Below are positions 1 to 5,172 of a stretch of DNA of 5,176 nucleotides, one piece after another (position 1 is the first letter of the stretch; each line of letters starts with the position of its first letter). Location of the stretch: contig JAGPHL010000123.1 in NCBI GenBank assembly GCA_018055515.1, positions 3,086 through 8,261 on the forward strand, read 5' to 3'. The notes under the pieces are model-generated. The model did not search any database, had not been told where the DNA came from, and worked only from the letters and a program-made list of their open reading frames with translations. The position numbers and the translations under genes are program-made. Origin of the DNA: Anaerolineae bacterium. GTDB taxonomy: Bacteria; Chloroflexota; Anaerolineae; B4-G1; SLSP01.

Positions 1-25
1 AAAATCACTTGCATGGCAAATGTAA

Positions 26-43
26 CGCAAACTTCAGTTTGCG
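26..43. repeat. Perfect 18-bp inverted repeat
   Basis: CGCAAACT (26-33) and AGTTTGCG (36-43) are perfect inverted copies separated by TC. No T-tract follows on either strand, so it does not look like an intrinsic terminator. It lies inside the repeat-rich tail of the window and may be a protein-binding palindrome or part of a dispersed repeat. Confidence 0.6.
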
Positions 44-54
44 CTCAGGCCATT

Positions 55-109
55 ATTTTCATCCACAGTGGTGTGCCGCAGGAACATGTCAACTTCTGAG
101 AAAATGGCG
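55..109. repeat. Dispersed repeat, copy A
   Basis: This segment matches 1767-1820. Positions 55-62 equal 1767-1774. After three mismatches, a 23-bp stretch (66-88) is identical to 1778-1800, and the similarity continues imperfectly over the next 20 bp. Both copies have the same orientation and lie in non-coding spacers. On the minus strand the identical core can be read as MFLRHTT or, in another frame, as CSCGTPL. Only two copies are visible here, so the family size is unknown. Confidence 0.8.
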
Positions 110-112
110 AAT

Positions 113-152
113 CACTTACGTTCATACGTTTTCACGTTCACACGTTTTCACG
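113..152. repeat. Tandem 8-bp repeat, five units ending in ACG
   Basis: Five consecutive 8-bp units read CACTTACG, TTCATACG, TTTTCACG, TTCACACG and TTTTCACG. Units 2-3 and 4-5 form two copies of a 16-bp unit (121-136 and 137-152) that differ at one position. A degenerate continuation (TTATTTTCG) follows. There are no long unique spacers, so it is not a CRISPR array. It lies in a gene-free stretch beyond the DUF4870 terminator. Confidence 0.75.
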
Positions 153-190
153 TTATTTTCGTGTGCACCCGCACCTGGCGTCTCCCGCAG

Positions 191-231
191 AACAAAAGAC
201 AACGTGACCCCTGGCGCGGGGTCACGTTGTC
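191..231 (-). terminator. Intrinsic terminator downstream of the DUF4870 gene
   Basis: A perfect 14-bp stem (198-211 with 218-231, one arm GACAACGTGACCCC) closes a 6-nt loop (212-217). Read on the minus strand, it is followed at once by TTTTGTT (197-191). It lies about 30 bp past the DUF4870 stop codon. The T-tract is on one side only, so it should act on minus-strand transcripts and not in both directions. Confidence 0.85.
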
Positions 232-260
232 GGTCGGACATGCCGGCAGGCGGTGACAGG

Positions 261-755
261 CTACTTGAGCAGGTTGAGCGCCCAGTCGCCGATGAGCCAG
301 TAGCGGAAGTCCTCTCCCTGGTTGCACTGGAGGGCGCCAATCACGCCGTACACCACGGCAATGACGGGGAAGGCGGCCAGCACCACCGTGGCAATGACGG
401 CAAAGGGGATCAGGAAGATGCCGACCAGGACCACAGAAAGCAACCCGACCACGGCCCACACCATGCCAATCAACAGCCCGCCGCCGCCCCAGAAGATCAG
501 CTGGAAGAGCAGGGCCTGCAGCGCCTGGTACGCCACATAGCGCGAGCGGTTGCGGTAGACCAGGTAGATGATCAACGCCGCGCCGACGCCCAGAAAGCCG
601 GTGACCAGGTTGAGCAGCACGCTCAAATGCGCTAACATTGCCCATAGACGTTCATCCGCCGGCGAAAGCGGCGCCGGGGGCTGCGCAGCAGGCGCTACGG
701 GTATGGGGCTGGCCGAAGGGAGCGGTGCTTCACGAACTTCGTTTTCAGTATCCAT
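261..755 (-). CDS. DUF4870-type small integral membrane protein
   Basis: This 164-residue protein resembles the DUF4870/Tic20-like membrane family, whose molecular role is unknown. Residues 1-31 form a polar, Pro/Ala-rich cytoplasmic-looking tail. The family core starts at about residue 35 with ERLWAMLAHLS, followed by a first hydrophobic segment (about 44-67) and the loop YRNRSRYVAYQALQALLFQ (67-85), close to the family pattern of an R-S-xx-V-xx-QA-QA-xx-FQ stretch. Strongly hydrophobic, Gly-rich stretches follow at about 86-119 and 119-142, and the C-terminus ends with NQGEDFRYWLIGDW, like the usual GE-x-(Y/F)-RY ending. The start is supported by AAAGGAG (763-769) with a 7-nt spacer. The gene is 201 bp downstream of the AMMECR1-like gene and ends before a strong terminator, so it may be the last gene of the unit or have its own promoter. 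No link to the AmmeMemoRadiSam function can be read from the sequence. Confidence 0.85.
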   Translation of the reverse strand: MDTENEVREAPLPSASPIPVAPAAQPPAPLSPADERLWAMLAHLSVLLNLVTGFLGVGAALIIYLVYRNRSRYVAYQALQALLFQLIFWGGGGLLIGMVWAVVGLLSVVLVGIFLIPFAVIATVVLAAFPVIAVVYGVIGALQCNQGEDFRYWLIGDWALNLLK

Positions 756-956
756 GGTTCAACTCCTTTAACATGATCTAAAATGGAAATGGTTCATTTT
801 CCGGCTTGACCAGGCCCTGACCGGCGGAAATGGTCTCGCGTCCGCTGAAGGGCGCCCGGTCAGTGTCAGCCAATGATGAACCTTCTCCCAAAGCGCTACA
901 CATACTACGCGCAGATCAGCTAAAGGTTGCGCCGAATCCCCGTCGTCGCCGCGCCG
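756..956. other. Spacer between the AMMECR1-like and DUF4870 genes
   Basis: This 201-bp stretch has no supported gene and no convincing hairpin with a T-tract after the AMMECR1-like stop. The last 20-30 bp before the DUF4870 ribosome binding site are AT-rich on the minus strand (CATTTTAGATC), which could be a weak -10 region, but no good -35 box is spaced from it. Read-through from the upstream gene or a weak internal promoter are both possible. Confidence 0.5.
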
Positions 957-1538
957 TTACGCTGGCTCCTCGGCGAATTTCTCCACTTGATACACTTTGA
1001 TCTGAATATCGGGCCACCGCCAGGCATTGGCAGGCAATCCCGCTTTCCGGGACAGATGGCTCAGGAATTCCTCCGGCTCGGGCAGCTCTTCCCATACTTG
1101 AGGCAAAAAAGTCCCGCGATTCCAGCCGCGTTCGAGGACGACCCCATCTACGCCAGGGCGCAGCTTCTGGAGCAGCTCCTCGGGGCTGGAGAAAATCAAC
1201 GGTTGCGGTTCCGAAAGCACCGAGATCTCGATCCGCAACGATCGGAACTCCAGATCCGTCAATGGAGGAAAGCGCGGATCGTCGAAAGCGGCGTCTACGG
1301 CGTGCTGCTGCACATCCAACGCCAGGGGACGATGCGCCATCAGCGAGCCGATGCAGCCGCGCAATTGTCCATGCAGGGTGAGGGTGACAAAAGCGGCGCC
1401 TTTGGCTTGCAGGCGCGGCGGCAACGTCGCCAGGTCAATTTCGGGAAGGGGGTTGCCATTCAGCGCTTCGCGGATGGCGTCACGCGCCAACCGCAGCAGG
1501 ATCTGTTTTTCTTCGGCGGTCAAAGGTTGAATTTCCAT
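957..1538 (-). CDS. AmmeMemoRadiSam system protein A (AMMECR1 domain)
   Basis: This 193-residue protein is a full-length AMMECR1-domain protein, the family of human AMMECR1 and of AmmeMemoRadiSam system protein A (TIGR04335-type). The family hallmark LRGCIG is at residues 59-64. Other typical blocks are an N-terminal helix (LTAEEKQILLRLARDAIREAL), DPRFPPLT (87-94), a LRIEISVLSEP strand (101-111), DGVVLE (131-136) and GTFLPQVWEELPEPEEFLSHL (142-162). The conserved Cys62 in LRGCIG suggests an active or binding site, but no reaction is established for the family. No signal peptide or membrane segment is seen, so it should be cytosolic. The start is backed by GAGGAG (1545-1550) with a 6-nt spacer. 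It follows the MEMO-like gene on the same strand but is separated from it by a 361-bp repeat-filled spacer, an unusually wide gap for partners. Confidence 0.95.
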   Translation of the reverse strand: MEIQPLTAEEKQILLRLARDAIREALNGNPLPEIDLATLPPRLQAKGAAFVTLTLHGQLRGCIGSLMAHRPLALDVQQHAVDAAFDDPRFPPLTDLEFRSLRIEISVLSEPQPLIFSSPEELLQKLRPGVDGVVLERGWNRGTFLPQVWEELPEPEEFLSHLSRKAGLPANAWRWPDIQIKVYQVEKFAEEPA

Positions 1539-1580
1539 ACAGGTCTCCTCGAAAAATAGAGATCAGCGGGTCAGCAATCA

Positions 1581-1600
1581 GCGAAAAAGCGAAAAAGCGA
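1581..1600. repeat. Short tandem repeat, unit GCGAAAAA
   Basis: Two and a half copies of an 8-bp unit GCGAAAAA run from 1581 to 1600. On the minus strand this gives a T-rich tract about 45-60 bp upstream of the AMMECR1-like start. It could help as an AT-rich promoter element, but no consensus -10/-35 pair is placed around it. Confidence 0.6.
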
Positions 1601-1619
1601 ATCTGTGAACCTCGGCCGC

Positions 1620-1728
1620 CCCGGAATGAATTCCGGGTCTGCTACGTCAAGTTCGCTGAAGCGAGCTTCCCAAACAACGCGCTTCAGCGCGGTTGGCTCG
1701 TGTCAGGCTGGGGATTCCATCCCCAGCC
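1620..1728. repeat. Cluster of three hairpin-forming inverted repeats
   Basis: Three adjacent palindromes are visible. CCCGGAA/TTCCGGG (1620-1626 with 1631-1637) has a 4-nt loop. CGCGCT/AGCGCG (1678-1683 with 1686-1691) has a 2-nt loop. GGCTGGGGA/TCCCCAGCC (1706-1714 with 1720-1728) has a 5-nt loop. In addition, CGCTGAAGCG (1654-1663) is the exact reverse complement of CGCTTCAGCG (1680-1689), so a larger alternative stem is possible. None is followed by a T-tract on either strand. The arrangement resembles intergenic palindromic repeat elements more than terminators. Confidence 0.75.
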
Positions 1729-1766
1729 AAACTGGCGAGTCGTCGCAGCCTCTGCTCACAACTCAC

Positions 1767-1820
1767 ATTTTCATTTGCAGTGGTGTGCCGCAGGAACATG
1801 GCAACTCCTCGAAAAATGCG
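1767..1820. repeat. Dispersed repeat, copy B
   Basis: This is the second copy of the repeat at 55-109 and shares the 23-bp identical core (1778-1800). On the minus strand, GAGGAG (1805-1810) precedes an ATG at 1799 with a 5-nt spacer. That ATG opens a 50-codon frame ending at 1647. A different frame starts at an ATG at 1873, ends at 1763 and reads MQVILKFADF near its start, with CSCGTPLQMKM at its end. I do not call either as a gene, because each overlaps repeat and hairpin sequence and neither has a recognised homologue. Confidence 0.75.
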
Positions 1821-1899
1821 TCATGCGTAAGTGGTCTCCCCCGAAAATCAGCAAATTTCAAGATCACTTGCATAGCACGGGTGGTCTGCCGGGCCCTTT

Positions 1900-2721
1900 T
1901 TACTGTCCACTCTCCGCATACGCGATCGCCGCATATCCCACCACCTGACGATGGTCGCCGGCAGTGTCCCCCGAATTGCGGTAATCCAACAGGTGCGCCT
2001 GCCACCCCCGTCGCGCCGCGAGCGGCATCACGGCGAGAATGGGTGTCTGTCCGCAAGCCTCGCCGTGCGCCACAGCCACGACGTCGCCTTGCAGGACCGC
2101 GTTGATGAACGACTTATCGCGCCGCGCGGCATCGCTGTAGCTGTGATAATGGCTGAGGTCAGAGCTCACCACGAGAAGATCGTCGGGTTCCAGCACCGCG
2201 TCCAGAACGCGCGCGACCCCTTCGGGATTCACATCTCCAAACAGCAAGGGGACGATGGGCACGCCGGGGCACACGCGCTGCAGGAACGGCAGCTGCACTT
2301 CGAGACAGTGCTCATCATGATGGGCCTGACTCAGCGGCTGAAACCACGGGTCACGTTCCAGCAGCTGCGTCACCGCCGCGACGTCCACCGGCACCACGCC
2401 GAGCGGTGTCGCAAAGCCATCGTAGTCACCTACCGCCACGCCCTGAAACCAGACGCGATGCGCCGGCCCCAGCAGATAGATCCGCGCGGGGGGAGCCGGC
2501 CTTTCCGCCACGGCGCGATAGGAAAACGCGGCGACCGGCCCCGAATAGGGATAGCCAGCATGGGGGACGATCACCGCACGGACAGCGGGGATCGGGGGCG
2601 GCGTCGCTGCTGCCAGAAATCCGTCCACGGTCTGTTGCAAGACTAAGGGGTTATCAGGATAGAACATGCCGGCGACTGCCGGACGACGAATGTGGGTGAA
2701 GGTATGGGGTGTCTTTTCCAT
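1900..2721 (-). CDS. AmmeMemoRadiSam system protein B (MEMO1 family)
   Basis: This 273-residue protein belongs to the MEMO1 family, which has the fold of class III non-haem-iron extradiol dioxygenases (LigB-like). It opens with the family signature RRPAVAGMFYP (12-22). The residues matching the metal/active-site set of human MEMO1 are present: His54 in VPHAGYPYSG, His88 in LGPAHR and Cys223 in GEACGQTP. The conserved DEHCLEVQLPFL block (136-147) and SSDLSHY (186-192) are also there. The protein is full length and apparently cytosolic. The start is strongly supported by AAGGAGGA (2731-2738) with a 9-nt spacer. The gene lies 63 bp downstream of the radical SAM gene with no terminator between them, so the two are very likely co-transcribed. 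Family membership is nearly certain. The substrate and even the nature of the reaction are not known from sequence. Confidence 0.96.
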   Translation of the reverse strand: MEKTPHTFTHIRRPAVAGMFYPDNPLVLQQTVDGFLAAATPPPIPAVRAVIVPHAGYPYSGPVAAFSYRAVAERPAPPARIYLLGPAHRVWFQGVAVGDYDGFATPLGVVPVDVAAVTQLLERDPWFQPLSQAHHDEHCLEVQLPFLQRVCPGVPIVPLLFGDVNPEGVARVLDAVLEPDDLLVVSSDLSHYHSYSDAARRDKSFINAVLQGDVVAVAHGEACGQTPILAVMPLAARRGWQAHLLDYRNSGDTAGDHRQVVGYAAIAYAESGQ

Positions 2722-2784
2722 CAGTCACGCTCCTCCTTATCGGTCATTCCAGGCTCAAGATGACAGCGCCACGGATGCTTCGAC

Positions 2785-3801
2785 TTACTTCCACACGCCG
2801 GGGATTGTCGCCCCGCAGCGGGGACAGACGCCCGGCGTCTGCCACTGCACGCGCACGCGATAGCCAGAGCGCGCGATCAACAGCGCGCCGCACTGCGGGC
2901 AATACGTCCCCTCATGAGTGGGATCGTAGATGTTGCCCACGTAGACGAAGTTCAGCCCGGCGGCTTTCCCTATCGCGTAAGCCCGCTCGAGCGTCTCCGG
3001 CGGCGTCCGGGGGCGATCCATCATCCGATAAGTGGGATAGAAGGCCGAAACGTGCCAGGGGATAGTGGGGCTGATTTGCGCCAGCCATTCCGCCGCCGCG
3101 CGCAATTCGGCGTCGGAATCGTTGAGGCCGGGGATGACGAGCGTAGTCACCTCGACCCAGGTGCGCCCGCCGCGGACGAGCGCCGCGATGTTGCGCTTCA
3201 CCGGTTCCAACCGCGCGCCGGTGTACGTGCGATAGAGCTCCTCGGTAAAGCCTTTCAAGTCCACATTGATGGCGTCCAGGTATGGCGCCAGCGCCTCCAG
3301 GGTGTCGGCGGACATGAAGCCGTTGGAAACGTAGACGTTTTTGATGCCCTGAGCGTGCGCCAGAACGGCGGTGTCGTAGGTGTATTCAAAAAAGACCGTG
3401 GGCTCGTTGTACGTGTAAGCGATTGAAGCGCTGTGTTCCTGGAGCGCCAGGTCTACCAGCGCCTCAGGCGAGACAGGGGAGCTCGCCATCGCCGACGTCA
3501 CCTGCCGCACCTGCGAAATCTCCCAGTTCTGGCACCATTCGCAGCGCAAGTTGCAGCCATACGTCCCCACCGACAGCGCCGTCGAACCGGGCAGGAAGTG
3601 ATGGAGCGGCTTTTTCTCAATGGGATCTACATGCAAGGCCACCGCATCGCCATACACGGCGAGCTGCAACCGTCCGCCGCGATTGACGCGCACCCCACAT
3701 TTACCCCAGGCGTCCGGTCCCAGCGCGCAGAAATGCTCACACACCCGGCACTGGACCGTCTCACCGGCAAGAGCACGGCTTAATTGTGGTGCTTTTGACA
3801 T
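2785..3801 (-). CDS. AmmeMemoRadiSam system radical SAM enzyme
   Basis: This 338-residue protein is a radical SAM enzyme of the AmmeMemoRadiSam type, related to pyruvate-formate-lyase-activating-enzyme-like proteins. The [4Fe-4S]/SAM motif CX3CX2C is Cys83, Cys87 and Cys90 in YGCNLRCEWCQNW. Before it lies a cysteine cluster CX2CX3C...C (Cys18, 21, 25, 35) ending in GKCGVRVN, typical of this subfamily. YTYNEPTVFFEY (129-140), VDLKGF (180-185) and WVEVTTLVIPGLND (215-228) follow the expected barrel order. The C-terminus carries a zinc-ribbon-like pair of CX2C motifs (301/304 and 326/329), so there are three metal-binding regions in all. A longer reading frame extends to 3867, but its upstream part crosses the hairpin at 3831-3856. 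The ATG at 3801 has GGGAGG at a 5-nt spacer and fits the family N-terminus. The product or target of the enzyme is not established. Confidence 0.96.
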   Translation of the reverse strand: MSKAPQLSRALAGETVQCRVCEHFCALGPDAWGKCGVRVNRGGRLQLAVYGDAVALHVDPIEKKPLHHFLPGSTALSVGTYGCNLRCEWCQNWEISQVRQVTSAMASSPVSPEALVDLALQEHSASIAYTYNEPTVFFEYTYDTAVLAHAQGIKNVYVSNGFMSADTLEALAPYLDAINVDLKGFTEELYRTYTGARLEPVKRNIAALVRGGRTWVEVTTLVIPGLNDSDAELRAAAEWLAQISPTIPWHVSAFYPTYRMMDRPRTPPETLERAYAIGKAAGLNFVYVGNIYDPTHEGTYCPQCGALLIARSGYRVRVQWQTPGVCPRCGATIPGVWK

Positions 3802-3806
3802 ACCTG

Positions 3807-3812
3807 CCTCCC
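3807..3812 (-). promoter_or_regulatory. Ribosome binding site fixing the radical SAM start
   Basis: GGGAGG on the minus strand lies 5 nt before the ATG at 3801. It selects this start over the in-frame ATG at 3867, whose reading would pass through a hairpin and encode 22 residues outside the family alignment. Confidence 0.75.
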
Positions 3813-3821
3813 GGATGAGTG

Positions 3822-3856
3822 AATCAAAATGGCCCCGGCAGGGCATTGCCAGGGCC
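3822..3856 (-). terminator. Hairpin with T-tract between S1 and the radical SAM gene (terminator or attenuator)
   Basis: On the minus strand GGCCCTGGCA (3856-3847) pairs with TGCCGGGGCC (3840-3831) over 10 bp with one G-U pair and a 6-nt loop. It is followed by ATTTTGATT (3830-3822). It lies 80 bp past the S1 stop and ends only 9 nt before the ribosome binding site of the next gene. The T-tract is interrupted, so termination may be partial. Confidence 0.6.
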
Positions 3857-3936
3857 ATCAGCGTCACCTGGAAAGGCTACGACAGGAAATCAGCCCTGGC
3901 CTCGGGACGGCTATCTCACCCTCGCGCCCTGCGGTC

Positions 3937-5112
3937 CTAAACGTTCTCAGCGGACGCCGGCGCTGCCTCTGCTTCAGATGGCAGTTCTGTCGGTTCTGTC
4001 GGTTCTGTCGCCGTGGCAACCGCCCCTTTCAAGCTAAAAGCGACGCGCCGCAGTCTGGGGCGCAACGAGAGAATCCGCGCCGGACAGATCGTCCCCACCT
4101 GCACCGGCTGCTCCGCCAACTCCGAAAGATGAATCAGCCCCTCGACCTCTGGAATGTCCACGGGGCTGGCAAAAGCGCCGAAAGGGACCAGATTGACGAT
4201 CCTGACGTCAATGACCTGCCCCTCGGCGTACCGTTCGCCCATCAACACCCACGGATCGGGAGTCAGCCGTTTGAGGCTGAGGCTCAAGCGGCAGCGCTCC
4301 AGATCCACATCCAGGACGTACACATCCAGTTCCTGCCCCACATGCAACACCTGCGAGGGGTGATTGACCCGCTGCCAGGAAATCTCCGAAATGTGCAGCA
4401 AGCCGTCCACCCCCCTGATATTGACGAAGGCGCCAAATTCCACAATGTTGCTGACCACGCCATGCTGCACCGAGCCGATTTCCAGCTCCCCCAGAATGTT
4501 GGGACGACGCTGCTTCTCGCCCCCCAGCCCCCGCTGGGAGAAAATCAGCCGGTTGCGGCTGGAAGTGACCTCGATCACCTTGAGCGTGAGCTTCTTCCCC
4601 ACCAACGCTTCCCAACGATGCTCCGCATCCTCGGAATTCTGAAGGGCGCGCCAGCTGGGCAGCAATTGGGAGGCAGGGACGAAGCCGCGCAGCTGCCCCA
4701 GGTACACAATGACACCGCCCTTGTTGTAATCCACCACTTCCAGCTCCACGGGCTCGCCGCTTTCCAGAAGCTCCTGGGCGTGGACCCAATCGCTCTCCTG
4801 ATCGGCCTTCGCCAGCGAAACCAGGATCACGTCCTCGTTTTCATTGGAATCGAGCACGTACACATGCACCGTTTGGCCGGGCTTGAACCGCTGCAGGTCG
4901 GCAGGTTGCAGCAGCTCCATCTCTCGCGGATGGACGATGGCATCGCATTTATTGCCAATGTCAATGAGGATCGTTTTGGGATCAACCCGCACGATGATCC
5001 CTTTCACAACATCCCCGCGATGACAGGGAGGGGGAGGGACATACTCGTCGAGCATGGCGCTCAGCGGATCCGGCTCAGCGTGGGGATTCTCAAGGTCTAC
5101 GGCTCGTTTCAT
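3937..5112 (-). CDS. S1-domain RNA-binding protein (30S ribosomal protein S1-like)
   Basis: This 391-residue protein is built from four S1 (OB-fold) RNA-binding domains at about residues 31-102, 117-193, 210-281 and 295-363. The third is the most canonical, with G-x-V-x-x-I-V-EFGAFVNIRGVDGLLHISEIS (about 218-245) and a LSLSLK ending (276-281). The fourth has VPFGAFASPV and EGLIHLSEL. Such proteins bind mRNA on the 30S subunit and help translation initiation. It is shorter than the six-domain S1 of enterobacteria, as in several other phyla. The acidic, Pro/Thr/Glu/Ala-rich tail (about 366-391) contains TEPTEPTE from a tandem DNA repeat. An in-frame ATG at 5172 lies in the -35 box and one at 5145 in the -10 box. 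The ATG at 5112 has CAGGAG at an 8-nt spacer and is the credible start. Calling it rpsA would be reasonable if no fuller S1 gene exists in the genome. Confidence 0.9.
   Translation of the reverse strand: MKRAVDLENPHAEPDPLSAMLDEYVPPPPCHRGDVVKGIIVRVDPKTILIDIGNKCDAIVHPREMELLQPADLQRFKPGQTVHVYVLDSNENEDVILVSLAKADQESDWVHAQELLESGEPVELEVVDYNKGGVIVYLGQLRGFVPASQLLPSWRALQNSEDAEHRWEALVGKKLTLKVIEVTSSRNRLIFSQRGLGGEKQRRPNILGELEIGSVQHGVVSNIVEFGAFVNIRGVDGLLHISEISWQRVNHPSQVLHVGQELDVYVLDVDLERCRLSLSLKRLTPDPWVLMGERYAEGQVIDVRIVNLVPFGAFASPVDIPEVEGLIHLSELAEQPVQVGTICPARILSLRPRLRRVAFSLKGAVATATEPTEPTELPSEAEAAPASAENV
3984..4010. repeat. Three perfect copies of a 9-bp tandem repeat in the S1 C-terminal tail
   Basis: GTTCTGTCG occurs three times in a row with no mismatch. 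It stays in frame and encodes Thr-Glu-Pro units in the low-complexity tail after the fourth S1 domain. Length change by slippage would add or remove three residues without breaking the frame. Confidence 0.9.
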
Positions 5113-5120
5113 CACTGCGT

Positions 5121-5126
5121 CTCCTG
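5121..5126 (-). promoter_or_regulatory. Ribosome binding site fixing the S1 start
   Basis: CAGGAG on the minus strand sits 8 nt before the ATG at 5112. Together with the promoter just upstream, it rules out the longer in-frame starts at 5145 and 5172. Confidence 0.8.
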
Positions 5127-5143
5127 AATAGGCTCTATGAAAC

Positions 5144-5172
5144 ATTATAGTGCTGTTTTCAAAAGCAAGCAA
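5144..5172 (-). promoter_or_regulatory. Sigma-70-type promoter for the S1 gene
   Basis: On the minus strand TTGCTT (5172-5167) is followed after exactly 17 bp by a perfect TATAAT (5149-5144). Transcription should start near 5136-5138, giving an untranslated leader of about 25 nt with the ribosome binding site at 5121-5126. It is the only near-consensus promoter I see in the window, and it may also feed the downstream genes by read-through. Confidence 0.8.

Larger units (their letters stand above)
1..190. other. Gene-free, repeat-rich intergenic stretch at the window edge
   Basis: I find no recognisable gene between the window edge and the DUF4870 terminator. The stretch holds the 18-bp palindrome, copy A of the dispersed repeat and the 8-bp tandem units. 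It also has an 11-bp stretch (4-14) identical to 1863-1873 in the other repeat-rich spacer. One 26-codon minus-strand frame (125 down to 45) passes through the repeat core, but it has no clear ribosome binding site and is not called as a gene. Confidence 0.6.
1545..1817. repeat. 13-bp direct repeats bounding a 247-bp block
   Basis: CTCCTCGAAAAAT occurs at 1545-1557 and again at 1805-1817. On the minus strand the first copy contains the ribosome binding site of the AMMECR1-like gene, and the second sits in the same place relative to another ATG at 1799. The pair encloses the hairpin-rich block 1558-1804. This may be a target-site duplication, a duplication of the gene's leader, or chance. Confidence 0.6.
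1539..1899. other. Repeat-filled spacer between the MEMO-like and AMMECR1-like genes
   Basis: This 361-bp spacer holds a short tandem repeat, at least three hairpins, repeat copy B and a pair of 13-bp direct repeats. I see no recognisable gene, tRNA or terminator with a T-tract. Because the flanking genes belong to one functional set, the spacer looks like inserted or expanded sequence and not a normal operon junction. Confidence 0.7.

Noticed and set aside
113..152. A possible CRISPR array
   Set aside because: The repeat unit is only 8 bp and there are no unique spacers of 25-40 bp. No cas gene is present.
9..635. A 208-codon open frame on the plus strand
   Set aside because: It runs through the terminator, the tandem repeats and antisense to the DUF4870 gene. 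The product is low-complexity and His/Gln/Asp-rich, typical of a shadow frame.
148..645. A 165-codon minus-strand frame overlapping the DUF4870 gene
   Set aside because: It is an out-of-frame reading of the same strand, crosses the terminator hairpin and is rich in Arg/Gly/Pro. The DUF4870 frame has the membrane profile and family motifs.
1706..1728. A 9-bp-stem hairpin considered as a terminator of the MEMO-like gene
   Set aside because: No T-tract follows on either strand, and it lies more than 170 bp past the stop codon within a cluster of other palindromes.
1647..1799. A 50-codon minus-strand frame starting MFLRHTT, with GAGGAG upstream
   Set aside because: It runs through the hairpin cluster, has no recognised homologue, and the equivalent frame in the other repeat copy stops after 17 codons. 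It is kept as a finding and not as a gene.
1951..2646. A 231-codon plus-strand frame opposite the MEMO-like gene, and similar frames opposite the other genes (927-1559, 2914-3426)
   Set aside because: All are antisense to genes with recognised motifs. None has a recognisable domain or a convincing ribosome binding site.
3829..5127. A 432-codon open frame on the plus strand
   Set aside because: It lies antisense to the S1 gene, which shows clear domain motifs, a promoter and a ribosome binding site. The antisense product has no recognisable domain and its length is explained by codon bias of the real gene.
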